Assembly: GCA_013359135.1 (NCBI GenBank)
Contig: JABWCN010000017.1
Coordinates: 1-64,000 of the forward strand
From: Pseudobdellovibrionaceae bacterium
GTDB taxonomy: Bacteria; Bdellovibrionota; Bdellovibrionia; Bdellovibrionales; Bdellovibrionaceae
Length of the DNA stretch: 64,000 nt
Reading direction: 5' to 3'
The translations under genes and the position numbers were made by a program. Shown piece after piece: positions 55,458-63,400 of the stretch (its first letter is position 1; each line of letters opens with the position of its first letter). The notes below the pieces were generated by a model that saw nothing but the letters and a program-made list of their open reading frames with translations, did not search any database and was not told where the DNA came from.

Positions 55458-56450
55458 ATGCTCACCGGTGAAATAGCTAACGTAATTGGAAATACACCTC
55501 TAATCTATCTAAAAACTCTTAGCCAAATAACAGGTTGTCACTTGTGGGGAAAAGCAGAGTTTCTAAACCCTGGTGGGTCCATAAAAGATCGAGCTGCCCT
55601 TGGAATCATCATTAATGCTGAAAAAAATAACTTACTAAAACCGGGCATGACTATTGTTGAGGGTACTGCAGGTAATACGGGAATTGGGCTTGCAACACTT
55701 GCAGCCCAGAGAGGGTATCACTGCCACATCGTCATGCCTGACAACCAATCTCAAGAAAAATATCAAACCTTAAATGCTCTTGGCGCCAAACTTACCGTAG
55801 TCCCACCCTGCCCTTTTTCAAGCGAAAATCACTTCTATCATCAAGCAAAAAAAATTGCAGAATCTAATCCACAAATTTATTTTTGGGCTAATCAATTCGA
55901 AAACATGGCCAACAGCCAATTTCATTATGACCACACTGGAGCTGAAATTTGGTCTCAAACAAAAGGAAAAATTGATCATTTTTGCTGCTCTACTGGCACC
56001 GGAGGTACGTTGGGAGGAGTCAGTGACTTTCTAAAATCAAAAAACTCTAAAATTCAAATAACCCTTCTTGATCCTCATGGCTCAGGTATGCACGAGTATT
56101 TTCAAACTCAAAAAATCTCATCTTCTGGTTCTTCAGTTACTGAAGGTATTGGAATTATGAGGCTCACTGCTAATTTTTTACGAGCCCAAATAGATCACTC
56201 TCTTAAAATTGACGATAACCAAATGATTTCGATGCTATATTTTTTAGCTCAAAAAGAAGGTTTATTAGTTGGAACTTCGGCAGCACTGAATGTCTATGGC
56301 GCTTATCAAATTGCAAAGAACAATAAAAATAAACATTTACACATTGTTACCATGCTTTGTGATAGCGCTCTAAGATATCAATCCAAAGTCTTTAATAAAA
56401 AATGGCTTGAAGAGAAAAATCTTCAAGCCATTATCGAATCAATTACTTAG
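55458..56450 (+). CDS. cysteine synthase family PLP enzyme
   Basis: This 330-residue pyridoxal-phosphate enzyme makes cysteine from O-acetylserine and sulfide, or does related beta-replacement. PLP is bound by Lys43 in NPGGSIKDRAA. The substrate loop is EGTAGNTGIG and the phosphate loop CSTGTGGTLGG. The loop reads GTAGNTG, where CysK usually has TSGNTG; this altered residue is found in some cystathionine beta-synthase-like and CysM-like relatives. I therefore do not commit to cysK or cysM. No serine acetyltransferase gene lies nearby. Confidence 0.87.
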   Translation: MLTGEIANVIGNTPLIYLKTLSQITGCHLWGKAEFLNPGGSIKDRAALGIIINAEKNNLLKPGMTIVEGTAGNTGIGLATLAAQRGYHCHIVMPDNQSQEKYQTLNALGAKLTVVPPCPFSSENHFYHQAKKIAESNPQIYFWANQFENMANSQFHYDHTGAEIWSQTKGKIDHFCCSTGTGGTLGGVSDFLKSKNSKIQITLLDPHGSGMHEYFQTQKISSSGSSVTEGIGIMRLTANFLRAQIDHSLKIDDNQMISMLYFLAQKEGLLVGTSAALNVYGAYQIAKNNKNKHLHIVTMLCDSALRYQSKVFNKKWLEEKNLQAIIESIT

Positions 56451-56465
56451 GTCTTACTCACAGAA

Positions 56466-58862
56466 TTAATAATAACTCTGATTTTTCCAAGAGTACTCAG
56501 GTTCAGGTGGCAAGTACTTAAGAAACTCAATCAAAGCTTTTTTCTGTTGATCAGACAGGTTAGTACCCCACTCGTGGCCTACGTTAGAATTTCCAGCTCG
56601 AGCTGTATCAAAGCAAATTTCATTATCAAATTTGTTACTTTTATCACAAGGTTTATTATTGCGATTCCAATAATTTTCTGGTGCTCCTATTTTCTCAGGA
56701 TCAAACTTCATACTCCCAACATTAAAAACTTTTGGTCTTTCTGCCGATGGCTTTAACAACTCCCATAACGTAGGAACAGAACCATTGTGAAGGAACGGTC
56801 CCGTCGCCCACACACCAGAAAGATGACGTGCTTTATATCCCGTACCTACTGGAATAACCCCATAATTATTCTTAAAAGAATTCTGCATATCTAGTGTGAA
56901 ACCAAGATAAGTATCTCTAAAGAACTCATATCCCCTAATATCTCGGAACTCTTTCTGAGCTATCTCTTCTTGAGTAAACTCATAAACTTTATAGTACTTA
57001 TCCTTAATAGCACCCACTCCATTAAAAATACTTTCTTGAAAAGGAATTAATTGTTTTAAAACAGGATCCTTGACAATAGGCTTAACCGGATTTTCAGCTG
57101 CGTATTTATCAGTGTTAGGACTTAGCTTCATATAAGCTTCTGGATCATTGTGATTATAGTTTTTATTATCACCCTCAAGTGGAAACATTTTATATTGCCT
57201 TAACACCATGCTTGGCCCAGCAAACAAGTTTGACTCATGACATTTAGCACAACTTTGCGTGTAAATCTGATATCCTGCTTGCAACTGATCTTCTTTAATT
57301 TGGAAGCGAATATCATTTTGGTAAGGCTTGAATACTACGTTCCATTCAGGCACCCTCACTTTATGAATTAAGTGTTCAATTTTATCTAAATTATGAAGAT
57401 TGACTGTAGAGTTAAGGTCTTTATCTAGAATGATAGCACCAAGCCCCAATGACTGTCCGACATTTCTCATTACCACAGAATTAGAATTTCCATTGTAATG
57501 AAGATTACCCATATACTTTAGCCCCCAAACCCAAGGCAGAGAAACTGGTGCAGTGATATCAACAGGATTAGATCCCCTTAATACTAAATTGCCAATTCTT
57601 CCAAAGGCATCTGTTCTGTTAAAGCCAGAAATAGTTTCAGTGGTATCTGGATCAATTCCGACAGAGAGTTTTGCAAAGTAATCCATTCGCGCATAAAGAT
57701 GACTTTTATTCACTTCGTCGTCAGTTAAATTGTAAGTTGTTTTTAGTAAATCGACCAAAGCTTTTCTAATCGCGCCAATACCATGAAACAGACGATGATT
57801 ATCTCCATCTTTAGCTTGTTTCAATGTTCTTAACTTTGAAATTTTCTTAGTTATAAAAAGATGTTCGGTAAAAAAAGTAAATGCTTTTTCTAGAACGCTA
57901 TTTTTGTCTCCATTTCTAGTTTTGTTGGCAAAATCAATTTCAAAAGCTGAAGAAATTCGTTCTGCATCCTTACTGGGATCTATATGAGACAATGACGGAT
58001 TCTTTGTTTTAATGTCTTTTAAGAAGGCTTCTAATTTGACCTCATCAAGCATTGTCATCAATGTTGAGGATGCTAAATCTTTAAAAAATGCCCTCACATT
58101 AACCATAGATGGAGTACCTTCTACAGGAATGACCTTATTGTTAACTTCAATAGCTCCTGAGTGACATAAGGCGCAATTGGTCCCTACCATTCGGATAGAC
58201 TTCAAACCATCGACTGATTTAACAACTTGAGACTCTGTGACCATTTGTCCATTTGCATTTTCATAGGACTCAAATGCGTCAGCATACTTAGTCACATCGT
58301 TACTTTTGTTTGCTGCTTTATCATCATACTTTCTATTAGTCCAAGAGGCCGTAAGTCCATTGTGATTCATTAGGTATCTGACTTTACGGGTTTCACCATT
58401 GACTATACGCTCTGAATCTTTAGTTTGCGTTGGTAAAATTCCAAATTTTTTATCCATATGTTCTACAAAATAACCTTGATACTTATTTTTTATATCTTTT
58501 CCATAAATCTCTTCTGTATCTTCAGGAAAAACAAGCGACTTCAAACTCATAAACCACTCATATGGATAAACATCCGCGCCCTCTGATAAATGTTCAAAAT
58601 CGGCTAAGTCCTTACCATAAAGTCCTGAAGGAGTTTCGATCTGACAACCACCTGTATTAGAATTCAAAGCTGCCTCTGTCAGAGCTTGAGCCGTTTGACC
58701 AATTTTTTTATATTTAATTGGAGGACATGCTGATTCTGGGTTATTGGTAGGAATACGCGTTCCTTCACTCATTTTATTTGGGGTTGAATTTTGGGTAGAG
58801 AAACAGCCTATAAAGGCAACACCCAAAAGGGCACTTAAAGGATATAAAACTATTTTCTTCAT
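56466..58862 (-). CDS. di-heme c-type cytochrome lipoprotein, MauG/peroxidase-like
   Basis: The 798-residue protein begins with a lipoprotein signal (LSALLGVAFIGC, Cys20). It binds two hemes c through CALCH (Cys230-His234) and CAKCH (Cys538-His542). A later phrase, GVWATGPFLHNGSVPTLWELL, is typical of the distal part of di-heme cytochrome c peroxidase/MauG and rubber-oxygenase RoxA relatives. It is therefore a lipid-anchored periplasmic or surface oxidoreductase. The large spacing of 308 residues between hemes and the extra length are unusual. Substrate unknown. It starts within the stop of the DUF1304 gene (ATGA), after AGGAG. Confidence 0.85.
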   Translation of the reverse strand: MKKIVLYPLSALLGVAFIGCFSTQNSTPNKMSEGTRIPTNNPESACPPIKYKKIGQTAQALTEAALNSNTGGCQIETPSGLYGKDLADFEHLSEGADVYPYEWFMSLKSLVFPEDTEEIYGKDIKNKYQGYFVEHMDKKFGILPTQTKDSERIVNGETRKVRYLMNHNGLTASWTNRKYDDKAANKSNDVTKYADAFESYENANGQMVTESQVVKSVDGLKSIRMVGTNCALCHSGAIEVNNKVIPVEGTPSMVNVRAFFKDLASSTLMTMLDEVKLEAFLKDIKTKNPSLSHIDPSKDAERISSAFEIDFANKTRNGDKNSVLEKAFTFFTEHLFITKKISKLRTLKQAKDGDNHRLFHGIGAIRKALVDLLKTTYNLTDDEVNKSHLYARMDYFAKLSVGIDPDTTETISGFNRTDAFGRIGNLVLRGSNPVDITAPVSLPWVWGLKYMGNLHYNGNSNSVVMRNVGQSLGLGAIILDKDLNSTVNLHNLDKIEHLIHKVRVPEWNVVFKPYQNDIRFQIKEDQLQAGYQIYTQSCAKCHESNLFAGPSMVLRQYKMFPLEGDNKNYNHNDPEAYMKLSPNTDKYAAENPVKPIVKDPVLKQLIPFQESIFNGVGAIKDKYYKVYEFTQEEIAQKEFRDIRGYEFFRDTYLGFTLDMQNSFKNNYGVIPVGTGYKARHLSGVWATGPFLHNGSVPTLWELLKPSAERPKVFNVGSMKFDPEKIGAPENYWNRNNKPCDKSNKFDNEICFDTARAGNSNVGHEWGTNLSDQQKKALIEFLKYLPPEPEYSWKNQSYY

Positions 58863-59227
58863 AAAACTCCTATACGATGAATTAATAATAATATTAAAGG
58901 AATTAATGCGGGGAGTGCTTGCACTAAAATAATTTTTTTAGTCACTGTAATACCTCCCACAACACCTGCGATAAACATACAACTCAAGAAAAAAAACTTT
59001 AACTGAAATGAAAACTCTATGTCTGAGCTCAACAATGACCAAACTAAACCCGCAGCTAGAAAACCATTGTAAAGTCCTTGATTCAAAGCCATTGTTTTAC
59101 TTTGAATAGCAAAGTCTTCACTAAGGCCAAAAGTTTTATAAGTTCTTGGCTTATCCCACAGAAAAATCTCTAAAATCATAAAATAACTTTGTAAAATGAT
59201 GGTAATAACAACAAAAAAATTAGTCAC
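58859..59227 (-). CDS. DUF1304 family membrane protein
   Basis: A 122-residue inner-membrane protein with four helices, recognised by ALNQGLYNGFLAAGL, the hallmark of the DUF1304 family. The function is unknown. The start is GTG, with GGAG four bases upstream. It is coupled to the di-heme cytochrome gene by a four-base overlap. Confidence 0.88.
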   Translation of the reverse strand: MTNFFVVITIILQSYFMILEIFLWDKPRTYKTFGLSEDFAIQSKTMALNQGLYNGFLAAGLVWSLLSSDIEFSFQLKFFFLSCMFIAGVVGGITVTKKIILVQALPALIPLILLLIHRIGVL

Positions 59228-59397
59228 AAATCTCCTAATTACGTTTTATTTCAAATATAATTTAAATTTGGGAAAAAACTCCACGCCCGAAATCCAACTT
59301 CACATCTTAATTCTATTATAAATACTTTTTTGGACTCTATAAAATTCATTGCACTTTATGCATTCTAGACCTAGCTTAAGACAAAAGGAGAGCAACT

Positions 59398-61248
59398 ATG
59401 AATAAAAAATTTCTCTATTTTTTAACAAAAGTTAAAAAAAATTTAACAACTACCTTGATATCATCACATAAATTTCTGTTTTCACAACAATTACCGACTT
59501 TAGTTTTATTTTTCACAGTCTTTTTTCCAAAAGAGATTTTATTCGCTACCGAACTCCCCATCGATTTTTCTATCTCTTATGGTGAATTTAAGTCTTCGTC
59601 TAACCCAACTCTAAAGTTAACCTTAACACCAGCCCCACAACATCATTTTAACCTGACTGCACCAAATAAAATTCTTTTTCAAAAAGAACAAGGTTCTGAA
59701 GAATTAATTCTTCATGGGGATTCGTCTGCATTATTTTCTCAAATGAATAAAATTGAAAATTTTCAAAATTGTGAACTCAAAATAAAAGTATTTCTCTGTG
59801 ATAAGAAAAATACTTATTGTTTGCCGAAAGAAAAAAGTCTTAGTTGCAAAGAATTTTTAAAACCTGATAATTTAATGACAGCAACCCAGGAAAAAAAATG
59901 GTTAGAAGCTTTAAATCAAACTCAAAAAAACTCTTCAAATCAAGATCATAAAAAAAAATCACAAAATGAAAGTTTATTTATTTTAAACAATCCAAAGCTA
60001 GCACTAGAAAAAGCAAAAATCGAAAATAAGCCGCTATTAATCGACTTTTTTGGTACCTGGTGTCCACCTTGTAATATACTAGATGAAACCATTTTCAATC
60101 ACCCCAAATTTCAAGCTCTTAATAAAAAAATGATTTATCTAAAGTTAGATGCCGACCTTCCTATTTCCTGGGAGTTAAAATCAAAATTTGCTATTAAAGG
60201 TTATCCTACAGTTATTTTAGCTAGTCCACAAGCTCATGAGATTAGTCGAATAATTGGAGTCTTAGAATTACAGCCCTTCCTTAAGCGCATGACTTTTGCT
60301 ATTAAAAATAAAAACAATAGTATAGAAAATCTTCTTGAAAAACTAAAACAACGTCCAACATCAACACTAGCTTGGGAGCTTATTGAAGCCTACAATAATC
60401 AAGAAAACTATGTAGAAGCTTTAGATCTCTTACCTTTAGCAAGTAAAAAAAAGGATTTATCTTTTAAAGAAAAGGATTTACTTCAATACATTCCTCTAAA
60501 AGTCTCTTTTAACAATAGCGATCTTAGTTTAAAGAAAACGCTAGTTAACTTTATTAAAACTTCAATAGAAAACTTTCCATTCCAAGAAACATTTCTTGAT
60601 AAGATTACAATGCTTGAAGCTATTGCCGATGAAACTAAAGATGAATCCCTAAAGAAATGGGCGCAATTACAGACACTAAAAATCACCAACGATTTTAATA
60701 AGACAAATCCAAAAGAAAATGAGTTCCTTACCTCTTCAGATATTCTTTTTCTTCGAGCTCAAGCTTTCGAAAAATTGGGTTTTAAAACAGAAGCTAAATT
60801 TACCTATAGTGAGGCATTAAAAGATCTGGATAAGCAAATAAAGTTGTACAAACTTGACCCTAAAACCAATCGTGGATTCAATCTAAATCGAGTCTATGCA
60901 ATCTACAAATCTGGTGAAATTGAAGAAGCTAACAAACTTTATCAAAATTTAAGTCAAATTTATCCAGAGGAATTCACTTTCTATTACGACCACGCTGACT
61001 TACTAAGAGATATTGGAAAAAAAGAAGAGGCTCTTGAAAAAGCCAAGATGGCATTAAAATATTCTTACGGTGATAATAAACTTAGAGCCGCTTATATGAC
61101 TTCTGAACTTCTTAAGTCTCTTGACAAGAAAGATCAAGCTCTTGCTTTAATTGATGATGTCTTAAAAAGTTTTGAACTCCCAGAAGATAAAAGCATTAGA
61201 ACACATCGTTACTATAAAAAACTAGTTGATCTTAAAAGTAAATTATAA
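59398..61248 (+). CDS. exported thioredoxin-TPR protein with DsbD-like N-terminal domain
   Basis: The 616-residue protein has a hydrophobic stretch near residues 30-50 that could be a signal anchor. The part at about 55-150 has LKIKVFLCDKKNTYCLPKEKSL, similar to the N-terminal domain of DsbD. Residues about 195-300 form a thioredoxin domain with active site CPPC (222-225) in DFFGTWCPPCN and a KGYPTV cis-proline loop. The C-terminal 300 residues are TPR-like helices. The membrane electron-carrying core of DsbD is absent. A role in periplasmic disulfide handling, with TPR partners, is inference. AGGAGAG precedes the ATG. Confidence 0.75.
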   Translation: MNKKFLYFLTKVKKNLTTTLISSHKFLFSQQLPTLVLFFTVFFPKEILFATELPIDFSISYGEFKSSSNPTLKLTLTPAPQHHFNLTAPNKILFQKEQGSEELILHGDSSALFSQMNKIENFQNCELKIKVFLCDKKNTYCLPKEKSLSCKEFLKPDNLMTATQEKKWLEALNQTQKNSSNQDHKKKSQNESLFILNNPKLALEKAKIENKPLLIDFFGTWCPPCNILDETIFNHPKFQALNKKMIYLKLDADLPISWELKSKFAIKGYPTVILASPQAHEISRIIGVLELQPFLKRMTFAIKNKNNSIENLLEKLKQRPTSTLAWELIEAYNNQENYVEALDLLPLASKKKDLSFKEKDLLQYIPLKVSFNNSDLSLKKTLVNFIKTSIENFPFQETFLDKITMLEAIADETKDESLKKWAQLQTLKITNDFNKTNPKENEFLTSSDILFLRAQAFEKLGFKTEAKFTYSEALKDLDKQIKLYKLDPKTNRGFNLNRVYAIYKSGEIEEANKLYQNLSQIYPEEFTFYYDHADLLRDIGKKEEALEKAKMALKYSYGDNKLRAAYMTSELLKSLDKKDQALALIDDVLKSFELPEDKSIRTHRYYKKLVDLKSKL

Positions 61249-61410
61249 TTTTTTTTCTTTCTTTGAACCGTGGGATTTTAAAATCATCACGGTCATTTTT
61301 AGATTAATGATGATAAATCTAAAAACTTGCCATGGGAGACAAGATCTCAAATACAAAGTGCTCTTAGTGGGCCTAGATGCCGGATAATTTTTAGCCTCAG
61401 TAATACTCAT
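61243..61410 (-). CDS. small basic protein downstream of the SQR-like gene, 55 residues
   Basis: A 55-codon frame lies 45 bases after the flavoprotein stop on the same strand, with a strong AAAGGA ribosome-binding site seven bases before its ATG. It reads MSITEAKNYPASRPTKSTLY, then a short hydrophobic stretch (LPWQVFRFIIINLKMTVMIL) that may lie against or in the membrane, then a Lys-rich end. No family is recognised with certainty. Its final codons overlap the end of the convergent thioredoxin-TPR gene by six bases, and its 3' part lies over that gene's terminator. Confidence 0.7.
   Translation of the reverse strand: MSITEAKNYPASRPTKSTLYLRSCLPWQVFRFIIINLKMTVMILKSHGSKKEKKL
61267..61300 (+). 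terminator. terminator of the thioredoxin-TPR gene
   Basis: ACCGTG pairs with CACGGT around a second small stem (GATTTT/AAAATC), followed by a five-base T-run. It stands 19 bases after the stop codon. It lies inside the opposite-strand small gene, so its sequence must also serve as coding DNA. Confidence 0.5.
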
Positions 61411-61455
61411 ATGTTTTCCTTTCGCTAACTAATTTATCATAAATCATTTAAAAAA

Positions 61456-62904
61456 TTATTCTGGAATTATCCACCAAAATGGCAAAGCTTTTGCTTTATA
61501 GATAAAAGCAAAATGCAAGAGTTTCTTAATCCAGTGCCCTGCTGTACCAATTTCCCCTGTAGTATGTACCAAACTTCTACCAGTCTCTGGATAGATTTTA
61601 TAGTTAGGAACTATAGGATACATTGTCATCGCAACAGCACTGCCTTTAAATGCATTTGCTCCTGCCGATGCAACACAAGCTGCTCCTAACTCAGCCATAG
61701 ACGCCGTATACGGCGCATCCAGAGAATTCGATTTAATCATATGAACTATCGAATTAGCTACAATTCTTCCCATAATGGCAGACGGCATTCCTGTTCTTGG
61801 GGGTGCAGGAGCGATCACTGTTCCATGCTTATTTTTTTTAGGTTTCGAAATCTGATGAGGTGGAGCGAAGGCAATTCCGATTGCAAATAAGTTCTTGTAT
61901 TTTGTCTGATAAGTTTTTGGCCAGTCATCAGGTAACCACTCTTCGAAAGACTTAGTGGTATAATCAGCATCAACTTTCATAAACCCTGCCGGGTTTAAAA
62001 GCTCAGAAGAGATCTCAGCCCCATGTTTATCATAAATTTTTAAAGGAACTCCTCCAAATGGAGGTAGTAGCATCGCAAAAGAATATTCTAAAGTGTGATT
62101 TTCTCCATCTAAAGTCTCATAATGAATCTTATCACTTTCGACTAATTTAACATGAGCCCCAGTAATCCAATCTACGTTTCTTTCAACAAAAAGTGACTCA
62201 GCAAATGTTTTACTCGGAGTTACAAATCCCCCAGTCTTTAGAGCTATCCCACCAACTCCAAAATCTCCAAGTTCAGACTCATTACTTAGATATATGATCC
62301 TAGCCTTGTCACGAACACCTTTTTGCCGTAGTTCAAATTCTAAATTAAAAAGGTACTCAAAAGCCGCCCCCTGACAAGTACACAGTCCATGGCCTGTTCC
62401 AATCACAATTGTCTTTTGATTTCCTAGCTTCATTTCCTCAATCAACTGCTTAAATGCTTCAGAGGTTTCTTCAGCATGTCCAACAGTACAAACTGAGTGT
62501 GTATGGGCCTCTGGTCCAAGACCAGGAGTTGCTTGAAAATTTAACCTTGGCCCAGTCGCATTGATTAAGAAATCATATTCCACATCAATTACCTTGGAAA
62601 AAGTAGCTTCTTCTGTGGATTCAGCTCTGACAAAGTTCTTTTTTTCTTCAAATCCTTCTGGAAAAACTTCAGTAGCTTTTGCCTGAATAAATTTTATTCC
62701 AGCTCGTTCATATATAGGTTTCAAATCAAAAGTGACATCCTTTGCTGACATATCTCCAATCCCAACCCAAATATTTGAAGGAATCCAATTCCATTTAGCA
62801 TTAGGAGTCAAAACAACTACCTCATGCTCTTTTTTAAGTTTCCTTCTCAAAAGAAGAGCCGCCGTATGTCCAGATATTCCAGCTCCTAATATAAGAACTC
62901 TCAT
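61456..62904 (-). CDS. sulfide:quinone oxidoreductase-like FAD protein
   Basis: From the ATG at 62904 (four bases after AGGAGG) the protein has 482 residues. The FAD-binding GxGxxG is at the N-terminus (LILGAGISGHTA). Cys175 and Cys177 lie in GLCTCQGAAFE, and another Cys near the end (GAACVASAGANAF) could complete the redox centre of an SQR-type enzyme, which oxidises sulfide and reduces quinone. It has no transmembrane helix, as expected for a membrane-associated flavoprotein. A divergent two-cysteine ArsR gene across a palindrome supports a sulfur role. Type within the SQR family and the substrate are not certain. Confidence 0.8.
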   Translation of the reverse strand: MRVLILGAGISGHTAALLLRRKLKKEHEVVVLTPNAKWNWIPSNIWVGIGDMSAKDVTFDLKPIYERAGIKFIQAKATEVFPEGFEEKKNFVRAESTEEATFSKVIDVEYDFLINATGPRLNFQATPGLGPEAHTHSVCTVGHAEETSEAFKQLIEEMKLGNQKTIVIGTGHGLCTCQGAAFEYLFNLEFELRQKGVRDKARIIYLSNESELGDFGVGGIALKTGGFVTPSKTFAESLFVERNVDWITGAHVKLVESDKIHYETLDGENHTLEYSFAMLLPPFGGVPLKIYDKHGAEISSELLNPAGFMKVDADYTTKSFEEWLPDDWPKTYQTKYKNLFAIGIAFAPPHQISKPKKNKHGTVIAPAPPRTGMPSAIMGRIVANSIVHMIKSNSLDAPYTASMAELGAACVASAGANAFKGSAVAMTMYPIVPNYKIYPETGRSLVHTTGEIGTAGHWIKKLLHFAFIYKAKALPFWWIIPE

Positions 62905-62958
62905 AGAGCCTCCTACTGACATGATATCAATAAATTTACGACTTGCAAATAATTAAAT

Positions 62959-62994
62959 AGTATATTAGTTTATATATATACGAACTAATATACT
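62959..62994. promoter_or_regulatory. ArsR operator between SQR-like and arsR-type genes
   Basis: AGTATATTAGTT and its exact complement AACTAATATACT flank a 12-base alternating AT spacer. It is centred between the divergent starts and overlaps where both promoters must lie, so it is the likely binding site of the ArsR-family regulator. Confidence 0.75.
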
Positions 62995-63012
62995 AAAAGA
63001 AAGTGTTTAAAT

Positions 63013-63381
63013 ATGAGACAAAAAGAGAAAACAAGATTAATCCATAAATCACTTTACGAAATGCAGGCCGAAATTTGCTCTGCACTTGCCAATCCTGTTA
63101 GAATTCAAATTCTGGATCTTATCTCTGAAAAAGAAATGACTTCAACAGAACTTCTGGAAATCCTAGAGATACCTAAAGCAAATCTGTCTCAGCATCTCAC
63201 TGTTTTAAAAGATGCTGGAATTTTAAATTCAAGAAAAGAAGGACTCTATCAACATCTTTCATTAGCGCTTCCAAAAATTAAGGAGGCCTGTCAACTTGTT
63301 CGAGGAATACTAGCAGAAAGAATTGCTGGTGAAGAGAAAAAAAATTTAGCGCTTATCAAACAATTAAAATCACAAAAGTGA
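63013..63381 (+). CDS. ArsR/SmtB-family regulator with two cysteines
   Basis: A 122-residue winged-helix repressor. ALANPVRIQILDLI and the recognition helix NLSQHLTVLKDAGIL are typical. Cys22 (EICSALANP) and Cys93 (KEACQLVRG) are the only cysteines. They are about 71 residues apart, similar to the pair in sulfur-sensing SqrR/BigR-type repressors, which form a tetrasulfide or disulfide bridge. No metal-site motif is obvious. It is divergent from an SQR-like gene and followed after 19 bases by a TolC-family gene, so it probably controls both. Confidence 0.88.
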   Translation: MRQKEKTRLIHKSLYEMQAEICSALANPVRIQILDLISEKEMTSTELLEILEIPKANLSQHLTVLKDAGILNSRKEGLYQHLSLALPKIKEACQLVRGILAERIAGEEKKNLALIKQLKSQK

Positions 63382-63400
63382 TCATAACAAGGAACCCACT

